Source: Fundidesulfovibrio magnetotacticus
GTDB lineage: Bacteria > Desulfobacterota > Desulfovibrionia > Desulfovibrionales > Desulfovibrionaceae
DNA: 64,000 bases
Assembly: GCF_013019105.1 (NCBI RefSeq)
Contig: NZ_BLTE01000008.1
Coordinates: forward strand, 1-64,000
Reading direction: 5' to 3'
The notes below the pieces were generated by a model. That model was not told where the DNA came from. It was given only the letters and a program-made list of their open reading frames with translations, and ran no database searches. Shown piece by piece: positions 1-8,278 of this stretch (position 1 is its first letter; the number at the start of each line of letters is the position of its first letter). A program made the position numbers and the translations under genes.

Positions 1-120
1 GGAGAACCGTCCGGGCTACTTCCCCAGAGGAAACCCCGAAGACGGGGTTTCCGGGAGCCGCTTACGGGCGGCAGAGCCGCCCTGCTCCAGGCCGCGCTGA
101 GCGCGGGGTTGTCCGTTGCG
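1..120. repeat. Dispersed intergenic hairpin repeat, family 1, copy 1
   Basis: The core starts at 31 with AAACCCCGAAGACGGGGTTT, an inverted repeat, followed by a CGCTTACGGGCGGC stretch and CCGCCCTGCTCCAGGC up to about 92. Closely related copies occur at 5272 and 47319. The element is flanked on both sides by the same terminator arm: bases 1-16 (GGAGAACCGTCCGGGC) are repeated at 141-156. It therefore sits between two copies of one hairpin half. It is non-coding; the short open frames across it are by-products of its composition. Confidence 0.8.
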
Positions 121-130
121 CGGACAGCAA

Positions 131-158
131 AGGCCCGGACGGAGAACCGTCCGGGCCT
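131..158 (-). terminator. Hairpin terminator of the molybdopterin oxidoreductase gene
   Basis: A 12-bp perfect stem (131-142 with 147-158) with a 4-nt loop lies just downstream of the leftward gene that ends at 179. On the minus strand it is followed only by TTTGCTG, so the U-tract is short. It may also serve a gene to the left of the window. Confidence 0.6.
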
Positions 159-178
159 CGTGATGCGATGTCGTATCG

Positions 179-2260
179 CTAGGCCTTCTGCACGGAGACG
201 AAGAACTCCTGCATGGCCAGGCCGCCTCCGGGGGCGGACTCCACGCCCAGGCCGCCGGGCATGAGCTCGTTGTCCGAGACGCCCTTGCCGTTGGCCCTGG
301 TCTCCACGGGGAGGCGGTGGCCGAAGCCGTGCACCATGAAGGCCGCCTCGGGATGGATGAACTCGGTGACGAAGGCCTTGATGCGCCCCGAATGGCCGTT
401 GGAGGAGACCACCACCGTGTCGCCGTCCTTGATTTCCATGGCCTTGGCCTTGGCGGTGTTGATCCACAGGGTGTTTTCGGGGAACTGCTCATTGAGCAGC
501 GGGTTGTTCACGGTGTGGCCCTGGGTGTGGGTGCCCACGCGGCCGAAGGCGATGCGGAACTTGCCCGCCGGGGGCGACTCGGGCGAAACGTAGACCGGCA
601 GGGACTCATACCCGGCCTTCTCCCACTTCTCACTGACCATCTCCAGCTTGCCCGAGGGCGTGGCGAACTTGAGCTCTTCCACGCCGAGGTAGCGGGGGTC
701 GGCGGCCAGGCCCACGAAGCCCTTCTTGTCCAGGTCGGCCATGGAGACGCCGGTGCCGTCGAGCTGGTAGCTCCAGATGTCCTCGATGGACTTGAAGGCG
801 AAGCCCTCGATGCCCAGGCGCTCGGCCAGGCCGGAGAGGATCTCCCAGTCGGCGCGGGTCTCGAAGCGGGGCTGAAGGGCGCGCTGGCGGTAGAAGAACT
901 GGGGTTTGAGGCCGCCCTTCTGGGCGATGATGGACTCGCGCGAGAGATAAGGCGACATGGGCAGCACCACGTCGGCGTACCAGGCCGTGTCGGACCAGGA
1001 GAAGGTGACGGCCACCAGGAGGTCCAGCTTGTCCCAGATGCGGCGGATGGCGTCGGGGTCGGGCATGGCCATGAGGGGGTCGTGACGCATGGCGATGTAG
1101 GCCGAGACGGGGTACGGGTCGCCGGTGTCGATGGCCTCGAAGGCCTTGTGGAGCAGGCCAGGCCCGGCGTCGTGGGCGGGGAGCTTCCAGCCCACTCCGT
1201 CGGCGCGCTTCTCCTCGGGCTTGGGGAAGAGGTCCACGAGCTTCTTGATGCCCTTGCGGCCCACGTCCTTGGGCGTGCTGGCCAGGGGCAGGCCGCCCTT
1301 GGCCCCGATGGAGCCCAGCAGCGCGTTGATGATGTAGGCGGTGCGGCTGACGTAGAAGGAGTCCTTGTAGCGGGCGGTCATCCAGCCGGGGTGCCAGATC
1401 ACGTGGGGCGCGGCCTTGGAGAGGTCCTTGGCCAGCTGCACGATGGCCTTGGCCTCCACGCCGCACTCGCGGGCGGCGAACTCGGGCGAATAGGGCTCCA
1501 CGAAGGTGCGCAGGCGGTCGAGGTCCTTGATCCAGAGTTCGGCGTAGTGCTTGTCGTAGAGGCCCTTGTGGAGCAGTTCGTGGATCACGGCCAGGTTGAA
1601 GGCGTAGTCGGTGCCGGGGCGGATCATAAAGAAGTTGTCCGCCTTGGAGGCCGTGACCGTGGCGCGGATGTCGATGCAGGTAAGCTCCGCGCCCTTGGCG
1701 ATGCCGTCCAGCACGCTGTTGACCTCGGCCACGTTGATGGCCTCGAAGATGTTGCGCGTCTGGAGCACGATGTGCTTGGCGTTGGAATAGTCGTACACCA
1801 GATCGGTACGGGCCAGCCCTGTCACGGAGCGGCAGGCGTGCTGCACGTTGCGGGCGCAGGAGACGTCGTGGTTGCAGTAGTTAGGCGAGCCGATGGCGCG
1901 CATGAAGCCCTGGTGCAGGTCCACGAAGGGACCGCCACGGTCGGAGAAGAGGACGGTGCGCGGTCCGTGGCGCTCCATGAGTTCCTTGAGCTTGCCGGCC
2001 ACGTGGTCGAGGGCTTCGTCCCAGCTTACGCGGGCCCATTTGCCTTCGCCGCGCGCTCCGGTGCGGATCATGGGGTGCTGCGGACGTTCGGCGTCGGCTT
2101 CAAGGGCCGGCCCCGCCGCTCCGCGCGCGCAGAGCGCGCCCTTGAGCGGGGAGTTGGGGTTGCCCTGGATGAAACGGACCTCGCCGTCTTCCACGTCCAC
2201 CAGAATGGGGCAGCGCACGGTGCACATGCCGCAGACGCTGAAGACTTCCTTCTTGGACAT
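179..2260 (-). CDS. Molybdopterin-dependent oxidoreductase, PhsA/PsrA-like
   Basis: The 693-residue catalytic subunit belongs to the DMSO reductase superfamily. The N-terminus has the [4Fe-4S] pattern C10-X2-C13-X3-C17-X26-C44. Cys135 (NHDVSCARN) is a candidate molybdenum ligand. The C-terminus has the usual cofactor-binding fold with HTQGHTVNNPLLNE and a late HGFGHRLP motif, as in thiosulfate and polysulfide reductase subunits. The start at 2260 is set by an AGGAGG ribosome-binding site; the frame stays open further upstream but without signal-peptide character. No twin-arginine signal is present, so a cytoplasmic location is likely, unlike classical PhsA. The partner is probably the divergent ferredoxin at 2952. 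Substrate (thiosulfate, polysulfide, tetrathionate or other) is not determined by the sequence. Confidence 0.85.
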   Translation of the reverse strand: MSKKEVFSVCGMCTVRCPILVDVEDGEVRFIQGNPNSPLKGALCARGAAGPALEADAERPQHPMIRTGARGEGKWARVSWDEALDHVAGKLKELMERHGPRTVLFSDRGGPFVDLHQGFMRAIGSPNYCNHDVSCARNVQHACRSVTGLARTDLVYDYSNAKHIVLQTRNIFEAINVAEVNSVLDGIAKGAELTCIDIRATVTASKADNFFMIRPGTDYAFNLAVIHELLHKGLYDKHYAELWIKDLDRLRTFVEPYSPEFAARECGVEAKAIVQLAKDLSKAAPHVIWHPGWMTARYKDSFYVSRTAYIINALLGSIGAKGGLPLASTPKDVGRKGIKKLVDLFPKPEEKRADGVGWKLPAHDAGPGLLHKAFEAIDTGDPYPVSAYIAMRHDPLMAMPDPDAIRRIWDKLDLLVAVTFSWSDTAWYADVVLPMSPYLSRESIIAQKGGLKPQFFYRQRALQPRFETRADWEILSGLAERLGIEGFAFKSIEDIWSYQLDGTGVSMADLDKKGFVGLAADPRYLGVEELKFATPSGKLEMVSEKWEKAGYESLPVYVSPESPPAGKFRIAFGRVGTHTQGHTVNNPLLNEQFPENTLWINTAKAKAMEIKDGDTVVVSSNGHSGRIKAFVTEFIHPEAAFMVHGFGHRLPVETRANGKGVSDNELMPGGLGVESAPGGGLAMQEFFVSVQKA

Positions 2261-2951
2261 GAACGCCTCCTGGCTGAATCGCGGTTGGAACAATCTGGGG
2301 TGCGCGGTTGCAAGAGCGGATGCATCCAACCGCTGCCCCGCTCCGTAACAGTTCCGAAAAATCATGACAAGACGGCGCGGCGCTTGGGATAATAATAACA
2401 TGGCTTGTCGTGACGGTGAATAGACCGTATTGGGTCGGGGCGCACTCTGGAAGAGAACAATCCATACTGTTGCGGTGTGATTTTCAGGCCGCGATGGCTT
2501 GTCCGGAAGGAGAGCGGAAAGGTGCGCTGCTTTCTGTGAATCCTTGAAAAGCTCATTGTTGCAGCATGTTGCCGGCGAAGCGACCTCCATGTCGCCCTTC
2601 CGGACGGCGAAGCGGACGCCGGCCGCGGGGTCTGCCCGACGGAACCGGGCGCAGCCGGAAACGCCCCCGGAGCACTTGCCGAACCAGGCAGGCGCCGAGG
2701 CGAGGCCACCGGATGGGCTGGAAAAGTTTCTCACATGAAGAGAAGCAGTTGCGCTTTTCTTTCCGGGGTGTAATACTTCTAAGGTGTATCGACTGTTTTT
2801 TTGATTCTCAAGGAGATCGATAGACAGAATCGATAGCATCAACCGCCAGGGCCGAAACGGACCACGCGCGGGGGCGCGTCGGGACGACCGGGCCGCCCCG
2901 GGGGCTTCCGGCGGAAAACAGCCAAGGCGGCTTCGGGCCGCGGGGGTAAGC
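2261..2951. other. Divergent intergenic region, 691 bp
   Basis: This region separates the leftward oxidoreductase from the rightward ferredoxin gene. It is less GC-rich than its surroundings around 2350-2470 and 2740-2840, which suits a two-way promoter region. A sigma-70-like promoter for the rightward genes is at 2749-2776. The octamer ATCGATAG is repeated close together near 2815 and 2830. I found no convincing sigma-54 site and no conserved gene here. Confidence 0.6.
2749..2776 (+). promoter_or_regulatory. Candidate sigma-70 promoter for the ferredoxin-TauE genes
   Basis: TTGCGC (2749-2754), a 16-bp spacer and TAATAC (2771-2776), about 165 nt upstream of the start codon at 2952. The -10 box is good and the -35 box fair. 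Confidence 0.4.
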
Positions 2952-3473
2952 ATGAGCCTCTACTATATCAAGACCGACGCCAAACGCTGCATCAGCTGCA
3001 AGGCCTGCGAGGTGCACTGCAAGTCCAAGAACAGGGTGCCCCTGGGCGCCAGGCTCGGCCAGCTGGTCAGCGTGGGGCCGGTGAACAAGGCGGGCAAGCC
3101 CAGGATCATGAGCCTGTTCATGCCCTGCTTCCATTGCGAGGAGCCCTGGTGCGTCTCCGCCTGCCCCACCGGGGCCATGACGCGGCGCGAGAAGGACGGC
3201 ATCGTCTTCGTGCAGACCAAGCTCTGCGTGGGCTGCAAGGCCTGCATCATCGCCTGTCCGTGGAACGTGCCCCAGTGGGACGAGGCCTCGGGCAAGGCCA
3301 TCAAGTGCGATTTCTGCCGCGACCGGCTCGACGCCGGAAAGAACCCCGCGTGCGTGACGGGCTGCTGCGCCCACGCCCTGGAATTCGTGCGGCCCAACGT
3401 GGCCTCGCGCTCGGTGCGGGCCTCGTGGGGCGAGAAGCTTTTGAAGCACCAGTTGGAGGAAGGGGGGCTCTAG
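2952..3473 (+). CDS. Four-cluster [4Fe-4S] ferredoxin-type electron transfer subunit
   Basis: The 173-residue protein has four cysteine clusters in the DmsB/PhsB/NrfC arrangement: CISCKACEVHC at 13-23, CFHCEEPWCVSACP, CVGCKACIIACP, and a last one with CDFC and later CVTGC. Such proteins pass electrons between a molybdopterin catalytic subunit and a membrane or soluble donor. There is no signal peptide, which agrees with the divergent catalytic subunit at 179-2260 also lacking one. Together they could form a soluble cytoplasmic enzyme; no NrfD/PsrC-type membrane subunit is encoded nearby. The TauE-like gene follows 63 bp downstream, probably in the same operon. Confidence 0.85.
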   Translation: MSLYYIKTDAKRCISCKACEVHCKSKNRVPLGARLGQLVSVGPVNKAGKPRIMSLFMPCFHCEEPWCVSACPTGAMTRREKDGIVFVQTKLCVGCKACIIACPWNVPQWDEASGKAIKCDFCRDRLDAGKNPACVTGCCAHALEFVRPNVASRSVRASWGEKLLKHQLEEGGL

Positions 3474-3536
3474 CCCCTTGGCGAGTGTGAGGCCGCGCCC
3501 CGGCGCGGGAACCGTGGACACAAGGAGACGCTAGCG

Positions 3537-4787
3537 ATGTCGAGAAAACGTGCGATTGTGGCGATGGTGATGCTGTGCCTGGTCATGGCGTCGTATTACG
3601 TGCCCTTCGGTCAGGCCCAGGACAAGGCGGCAGACCCCGCCCAGGCCCCTGCCGCCGCCGCGGCCCCCGCAGCGGGCTCGATCACCCTGAACGTGGACAA
3701 GACCGCCCTGAAGAACGGCGGCGACATCAAGGTGACCGGCAAGGCCCCCGCGGGCAAGGGCGTCTACCTTGAGGTCTGGAACGACAACAAGGTGCGCTCG
3801 GTGTTCTTCGACAGCGCCAAGCCCAACCCCGAAACTCCGCCTCCCTACAAGCTCTACCTCACCGAAGGCCTGCCCGCCTTCTACCAGATCTACCTGCCCA
3901 AGGACAAAGCCGAAGCCCTCTCCAAGGTCGCGGGGTCGGGTCCCAAGTTCCAGTATTCAGTCGTGCTCAAGGAACTCGGCGCGGATGTGGCCTACAACGT
4001 CCCGGCCAAGGTGGCCATCGACGCTTTCCAGTCCACCATCATGGCCTCCATCCTGGGTTCGCGCGGCGAGCCCCTGCCCAAGCTGGACGCCCAGGAGACC
4101 AAGCGCCGCTCCATGCAGCTGGTGAAGGCCCGCTTCCGCTCCAAGGGTAAGCTGCTCGCCGCCACCGTGGACGTGGCCCCCGACGGCGCTTTCTCCGCCG
4201 TGGTGAAGATCCCCGACGGAAGCGCCCCCGGCAAGTACAACATCGTGGCCTACGCCGACAAAGAGAAGAGCGCCCCCGCCGTGGTGGAGAACTCCATCGC
4301 CTTCCCCGTGCTCTACATGGAGAACGCCGGCACCTCCATGAACGTCTTCTGGCCCTTCCTGCTCACCCTGGCCATCGGCGTGTTCGGCGTGCTCATGGGC
4401 GCGGGCGGCGGCTTCCTGCTCAACCCCATCCTGCTCTCCATCTGGCCCGTGCTGCCCCACACCGTGGTGGCCGGCACCGTCACCCCCACGGTGCTCTTCT
4501 CCCAGGGCTCGGGCATCTACAACTACTCCAAGATCAAGTTCATCAGCTGGAAGCTGGGCGTGATCATGGGCCTCGCCATGGCCGCAGGCGGCTTCATCGG
4601 GCCAAAGCTCACGGAGCTGATCACCCTCGACCAGTTCAAGTTCGTCTTCGGCTGGATCCTCCTCGTCCTGGGCGCCCTCATGTTCTGGCAGACCACCCCC
4701 GGGTATCTGGAAAAGAACAAGAAGGAGCAGGCCATCCTCAAGGAGTTCAAGAAACGCGCCGAGGAAAACGCCAAGGCCAAGGCCTAA
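3537..4787 (+). CDS. TauE/SafE-type permease, N-terminal half with periplasmic domain
   Basis: The 416-residue protein starts with a signal-anchor (about 1-27), an Ala/Pro-rich linker and a periplasmic beta-rich domain of some 200 residues. It ends with about four membrane helices carrying the glycine-rich motif GAGGGFLLNPIL (near 285) typical of one TauE/SafE repeat. Normal TauE/SafE permeases have two such repeats in one chain; here the second repeat is the next gene, 24 bp downstream. The family exports sulfite, sulfoacetate or related organic anions. The start has the ribosome-binding site AAGGAG. The C-terminus is a charged, lysine-rich cytoplasmic tail. Linkage to the ferredoxin and oxidoreductase genes suggests a role with sulfur oxyanions (inference). 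Confidence 0.8.
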   Translation: MSRKRAIVAMVMLCLVMASYYVPFGQAQDKAADPAQAPAAAAAPAAGSITLNVDKTALKNGGDIKVTGKAPAGKGVYLEVWNDNKVRSVFFDSAKPNPETPPPYKLYLTEGLPAFYQIYLPKDKAEALSKVAGSGPKFQYSVVLKELGADVAYNVPAKVAIDAFQSTIMASILGSRGEPLPKLDAQETKRRSMQLVKARFRSKGKLLAATVDVAPDGAFSAVVKIPDGSAPGKYNIVAYADKEKSAPAVVENSIAFPVLYMENAGTSMNVFWPFLLTLAIGVFGVLMGAGGGFLLNPILLSIWPVLPHTVVAGTVTPTVLFSQGSGIYNYSKIKFISWKLGVIMGLAMAAGGFIGPKLTELITLDQFKFVFGWILLVLGALMFWQTTPGYLEKNKKEQAILKEFKKRAEENAKAKA

Positions 4788-4811
4788 CCAGAGAGCGAAA
4801 GGAGCACATCC

Positions 4812-5207
4812 ATGCATATCACTGTTGAATTCTGGGGCCATGAGTTCAAGGTCAACATCATCATCGGTTGTATCGGGGCTTTCATCCTGGCCATCATCTC
4901 CTCCATGTTCGGCTTCGGCGGCGGCCCCTTTATGGTGCCCCTGATGACCGTGGTGCTTGGCCTGCCCATGTATCTGGTGGTGGGCAGCTCGCTCCTGGCC
5001 ATCTTCTTCAACACCGCCATGAGTTCCATGCGCCACTACCAGTTCGGCAACTTCGACCTGACCTTCTTCCTGATCATGTTCCCGGCCGCCATCCTGGGCG
5101 GTTTCATCGCCCCCCAGATCGCCAAGCGCATCAGCCCCCTGTGGGTGAAGCGCGTGGCCGTGGTGGGCCTGGCCCTCTTGGGCCTCTCCCTGCTGGGCCT
5201 GTTCTAG
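4812..5207 (+). CDS. TauE/SafE-type permease, C-terminal half
   Basis: The 131-residue protein has about four membrane helices and the second TauE/SafE signature, FGFGGGPFMVPLM (near 38-50). It matches the C-terminal repeat of the family and is too short to be a permease alone. It begins 24 bp after the preceding half with its own AAAGGAG ribosome-binding site and its own ATG, so the split looks like real gene fission and not a sequencing frameshift. The two halves presumably assemble as one transporter. Two terminators and a repeat element follow. Confidence 0.8.
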   Translation: MHITVEFWGHEFKVNIIIGCIGAFILAIISSMFGFGGGPFMVPLMTVVLGLPMYLVVGSSLLAIFFNTAMSSMRHYQFGNFDLTFFLIMFPAAILGGFIAPQIAKRISPLWVKRVAVVGLALLGLSLLGLF

Positions 5208-5231
5208 CCCCGGCCGGCATTCGGTTCGCGA

Positions 5232-5261
5232 GGCCTCGTCCGGCAACGGACGGGGCCTTTT
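5232..5261 (+). terminator. Intrinsic terminator after the split permease
   Basis: An 11-bp stem with one G-T pair (5232-5242 with 5247-5257), a GCAA loop and then TTTT. It lies 24 bp after the stop codon of the permease half. Confidence 0.75.
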
Positions 5262-5271
5262 GCCTGACGGC

Positions 5272-5386
5272 AAACCCCGAAGACGGGGTTTGCGGGAACC
5301 GCTTACGGGCGGCAAAGCCGCCCTGCTCCAGGCTGCGCTTCGCGCAGGGCTGCTGAAAAAGCCCCAAAGCCGGCTTTTTCAGCAGC
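5272..5386. repeat. Dispersed intergenic hairpin repeat, family 1, copy 2
   Basis: AAACCCCGAAGACGGGGTTT at 5272-5291 is followed by the same CGCTTACGGGCGGC and GCCCTGCTCCAGGC segments as copy 1. A 15-bp perfect stem (5349-5363 with 5372-5386) with loop CCAAAGCC follows. The element sits between two near-identical terminators (5232-5261 and 5390-5423). Confidence 0.8.
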
Positions 5387-5389
5387 CTC

Positions 5390-5423
5390 GGCCCCGTCCG
5401 CAGCCGGACGGGGCCTTTGTTTT
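5390..5423 (+). terminator. Second intrinsic terminator
   Basis: An 11-bp perfect stem (5390-5400 with 5405-5415) followed by TTTGTTTT. It is almost a duplicate of the terminator at 5232, with the repeat element between the two. Confidence 0.7.
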
Positions 5424-5430
5424 GCACGCG

Positions 5431-5459
5431 TTTACAAACCGTTGCGCATCTGAGATGAT
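5431..5459 (+). promoter_or_regulatory. Candidate sigma-70 promoter for the hybrid kinase gene
   Basis: TTTACA (5431-5436), a 17-bp spacer and GATGAT (5454-5459). The predicted transcript would start near 5466, which favours the ATG at 5490 over the upstream TTG at 5463. Confidence 0.4.
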
Positions 5460-5489
5460 GGCTTGGCCGCCGAAACCGGCGGGCGCAGC

Positions 5490-8180
5490 ATGGACAACGT
5501 CAAGGCCTGCCTCGTTCAAGCGATCCTGTTCCTCCTCGTCTCCGGGACGGGCTTCTACCATTTTGGCCTCGTGCACGATCAGCAGAAACGGCAAGACCGC
5601 GAAAGCCTGGAAGCGCTCTGCACGGCCAAGGCGGAGGACATCCGCGTCCTGCTGGGCCAGCTCGTCGACGCCGCGAGGGTCCTGTCCGTCCTGACCTCGC
5701 GCGAGCGCGACGCTGAGCAAGGGAAGAACCTGCGCGAGCACGCCCTCGCCACCATGAGCATCTTCCCCGCCGTGGAGGCCCTCTGCCTGGCTGATGCCGG
5801 GTTGGTCACCCGGGTTTATCCGGCCCGGGGCTTCGAGACCCTCACGGGCATGGAGCTGCCGGGCCTGGCCCCCCGCCCGAGACCGGGACGCGAACGCCCG
5901 GACGATCTCCAGAGCCTTTCCCTGGGCTCCTTGCGCCTGGGACACGGCGTCCGCGCGATCTACGCGCGCGCGCCGTTCAACAGCGTCGGCCTGTCCCGGT
6001 CCATGGCCGTGGCCTTCATGGGCGTGGAGCGGCTCGTGGAACGCGCCGGACTGGACACCCTGACCCAGAGCGGCGCGGCCTTCCTCCTGGAGGAGGCCGC
6101 AGGGCAGGGAACCGTACGCCTGGCGAGCGCGGGCTGGGAGGACAATCTGCAGGAGACGGCGCGCACGCTGGTCCTGTCCGGCATGGAGCTGACGCTGCGC
6201 CTGGGCCGCCCCGATCAGGCGGCCAGCGGCATGTTCTGGACCGCGGCGGCCTCGTGCGGAGCGGGCCTGGCGGCCCTGTTCATGGCCAGGATTCTGCAAA
6301 AGGGGTCCGTGCGCCTTCGCGCCGTGTCGAAACGCCGCACGGAGCGCCTGAAGTGCGTCTGCAAAAGGCTAGCTGGCGAGATCCGCGCCCGCAAGGAGTC
6401 CCAGGTGGAACTCGCGGACGCGCGCCGCCTGGGCCGGGGCATATTCCTGTGCAACCCGGCCGCCCTCCTTCTGGCCGACCCCTCCACCCTCTGCGTCGTG
6501 GAGGCCAACGAGGCCGCCGGACTCCTGCTGGGCCGGACGCCGGACGACATGGCCCAAACGCCCCTGGCCCGGCTCCTCCACCTCGACGACGACGACGTGG
6601 GACGCCTGGCCGCCATGGCCATGCGCGGCGAGGGCTGCGCGCAACCCTGCCGCATCGACGCGCCCTCGGGAACGACGCGGCACGGGAAGGTCCACTTCGG
6701 CTCCCTGCGCGAGGGCGACAAACCGCAGCTGCTCTGCGTGCTCCAATTCGTCGAGGCGGGAGAGCGCACGCCGACGCACCTCGGCCATTCCCAGCACGAC
6801 GCCGAGGCTCTGCTCCAAGGCCTGGACTGCGCCTTCCTTGTCCTGGATCGCCAGGGAAGCGTGGGCTACGCCAGCAACAACGTGACCGCCTGGACAGGGA
6901 TTGAGCCCTCCCGCATCGCCGGTTCCTCGTTTTTGACCCTCCTTGCGCCCGAGGAGCGCGCCGCCGCCTGGAAGCGCTTCCAGAACATGGTCCAGGGGCG
7001 CGTGCGGGGCTACTCCGCGTTGCAACGCGTGACCCGAACCGACGGCGCGTCCCTCGATGCGGCCATCCGGACGTGCGCCGTGCTCGACCCGCTCGGACGC
7101 TTCTCCGGGGCCTTCAGCGCGATCATGGACGTCACGGAGCTGTCCCTCCGGCCGCCCGACCCGGTGGACTTCCCAGCCCTGGGACACGATCTGCGCACCC
7201 CCCTGAACGCCGCCATGGGGCTCGCCGAACTGACCCTGCACGCCGGGGGGCTTTCCGCCGCTCAGCACGACAATCTCCTGCGCATCCTGGATGCCTGCCG
7301 CCAGGCCCTGGAAACCATTGCCGCAGAGCTGGACCGGAGCGCGCCGGAACCCTCCGTTCAGGGCGGCGCCGCGGAGAAATCCCCGCCTGCCGCACGGACT
7401 GCGGCATCCGCCACGCTCCGCGAAGTGGATCAGCGTCTGGCCGGCCGACGCGTTCTCGTGGTGGAGGACGACCCCCTGAGCCGCCACACGGCCGCGCGCA
7501 TGCTGGCCCTGGGCGGCGTGGAGACCGTGCTGGCCGAAAACGGCCAGAGCGCCCTGAGGGAACTGGAGCACGGCGACATCGATCTGGTGCTCCTGGACCT
7601 CGGGCTGCAGGACATGGACGGCTATCAGGTGCTGGAGGCCATCCGGGGCCTGCCCGGAAGCGCCGAACTCCCCGTGGTGGCGCTCACGGGCCGGGCCTCC
7701 GGCCAGGAGCGCGAGCGCTCCCTGGAGGCAGGCATGGACGGCCACCTCACCAAGCCCCTGGACTCGGCCAGGCTTTTCGAGGAGCTGGCCGCGAGGCTGC
7801 TCGGCTCCCCACGGGGCGGGCGGTCGCTCCCGGTGCTGGACAGCACGCGCGCCCTGGGCCAGCTCATGGGCAATCACGACCTGTACCGCAGGCTCCTGGC
7901 CAGCTTCCTGCGCGACTACGCGACCCTGGGCGACTCCATGGCCGAGAGTCTGGCGCGCGGAGAGCACGAGGCGCTCATCGAGACGGCGCACACCGTAAAG
8001 GGCCTGGCAGGAAGCCTGGGCGCGCCCGCACTGGCGCGAGCCTGCCAGGAACTGGAGGCGGCGTTGCGCCGCCCGGAGGGACAGAAGCACGGGGCCCTGC
8101 TCGCCTTCCGCGAAGCCCTGGACGCCTTCCTGGAACGGGCGCAACGCCACTTGACGGACTCGGATTTGCCAATAATCTGA
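5490..8180 (+). CDS. Hybrid sensor protein lacking the kinase ATPase domain (PAS-HisKA-REC-HPt)
   Basis: The 896-residue protein has an N-terminal membrane helix, a periplasmic sensor region (about 30-250) and a second helix near 250-275. Two PAS-like regions (about 310-420 and 440-550) follow, then a dimerisation/phosphoacceptor helix with GHDLRTPLN (His566). Normally a HATPase_c domain comes next. Here only about 30 linker residues separate the helix from a complete receiver (VVEDD, phosphoacceptor Asp703, Lys in HLTKP), followed by an HPt domain with HTVKGLAGSLG (His834). No N, G1 or G2 box is visible, so it cannot autophosphorylate in the usual way. It may act as a phosphorelay or phosphatase partner of another kinase. 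A TTG at 5463 in frame is the alternative start. Confidence 0.85.
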   Translation: MDNVKACLVQAILFLLVSGTGFYHFGLVHDQQKRQDRESLEALCTAKAEDIRVLLGQLVDAARVLSVLTSRERDAEQGKNLREHALATMSIFPAVEALCLADAGLVTRVYPARGFETLTGMELPGLAPRPRPGRERPDDLQSLSLGSLRLGHGVRAIYARAPFNSVGLSRSMAVAFMGVERLVERAGLDTLTQSGAAFLLEEAAGQGTVRLASAGWEDNLQETARTLVLSGMELTLRLGRPDQAASGMFWTAAASCGAGLAALFMARILQKGSVRLRAVSKRRTERLKCVCKRLAGEIRARKESQVELADARRLGRGIFLCNPAALLLADPSTLCVVEANEAAGLLLGRTPDDMAQTPLARLLHLDDDDVGRLAAMAMRGEGCAQPCRIDAPSGTTRHGKVHFGSLREGDKPQLLCVLQFVEAGERTPTHLGHSQHDAEALLQGLDCAFLVLDRQGSVGYASNNVTAWTGIEPSRIAGSSFLTLLAPEERAAAWKRFQNMVQGRVRGYSALQRVTRTDGASLDAAIRTCAVLDPLGRFSGAFSAIMDVTELSLRPPDPVDFPALGHDLRTPLNAAMGLAELTLHAGGLSAAQHDNLLRILDACRQALETIAAELDRSAPEPSVQGGAAEKSPPAARTAASATLREVDQRLAGRRVLVVEDDPLSRHTAARMLALGGVETVLAENGQSALRELEHGDIDLVLLDLGLQDMDGYQVLEAIRGLPGSAELPVVALTGRASGQERERSLEAGMDGHLTKPLDSARLFEELAARLLGSPRGGRSLPVLDSTRALGQLMGNHDLYRRLLASFLRDYATLGDSMAESLARGEHEALIETAHTVKGLAGSLGAPALARACQELEAALRRPEGQKHGALLAFREALDAFLERAQRHLTDSDLPII

Positions 8181-8278
8181 AAAATCGACAGTTTTTTCTC
8201 CTAGCCTTGTCCAACGCAAATCCGCTATGCCTCTGGCACCCGACGGGGCGCACGAGGCCCCTTGCGCGTGAGTGAAAC

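Noticed and set aside
317-2392. Long open frame on the plus strand opposite the molybdopterin oxidoreductase.
   Set aside because: It is a mirror of GC-rich codon use: Gly/Val/His/Asp-rich, no motifs, and fully antisense to a clear enzyme gene. The same applies to other long antisense frames, for example those opposite the GGDEF-EAL, ftsH and qmo genes.
2281-2400. Sigma-54 promoter ahead of the molybdopterin oxidoreductase.
   Set aside because: GG and GC elements can be found on the minus strand, but their spacing is 14 instead of 10 bases.
2261-2953. Open frame extending the molybdopterin oxidoreductase by 231 codons upstream.
   Set aside because: A strong AGGAGG ribosome-binding site marks the start at 2260. 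The extension has no signal peptide or domain and runs through the divergent promoter region.
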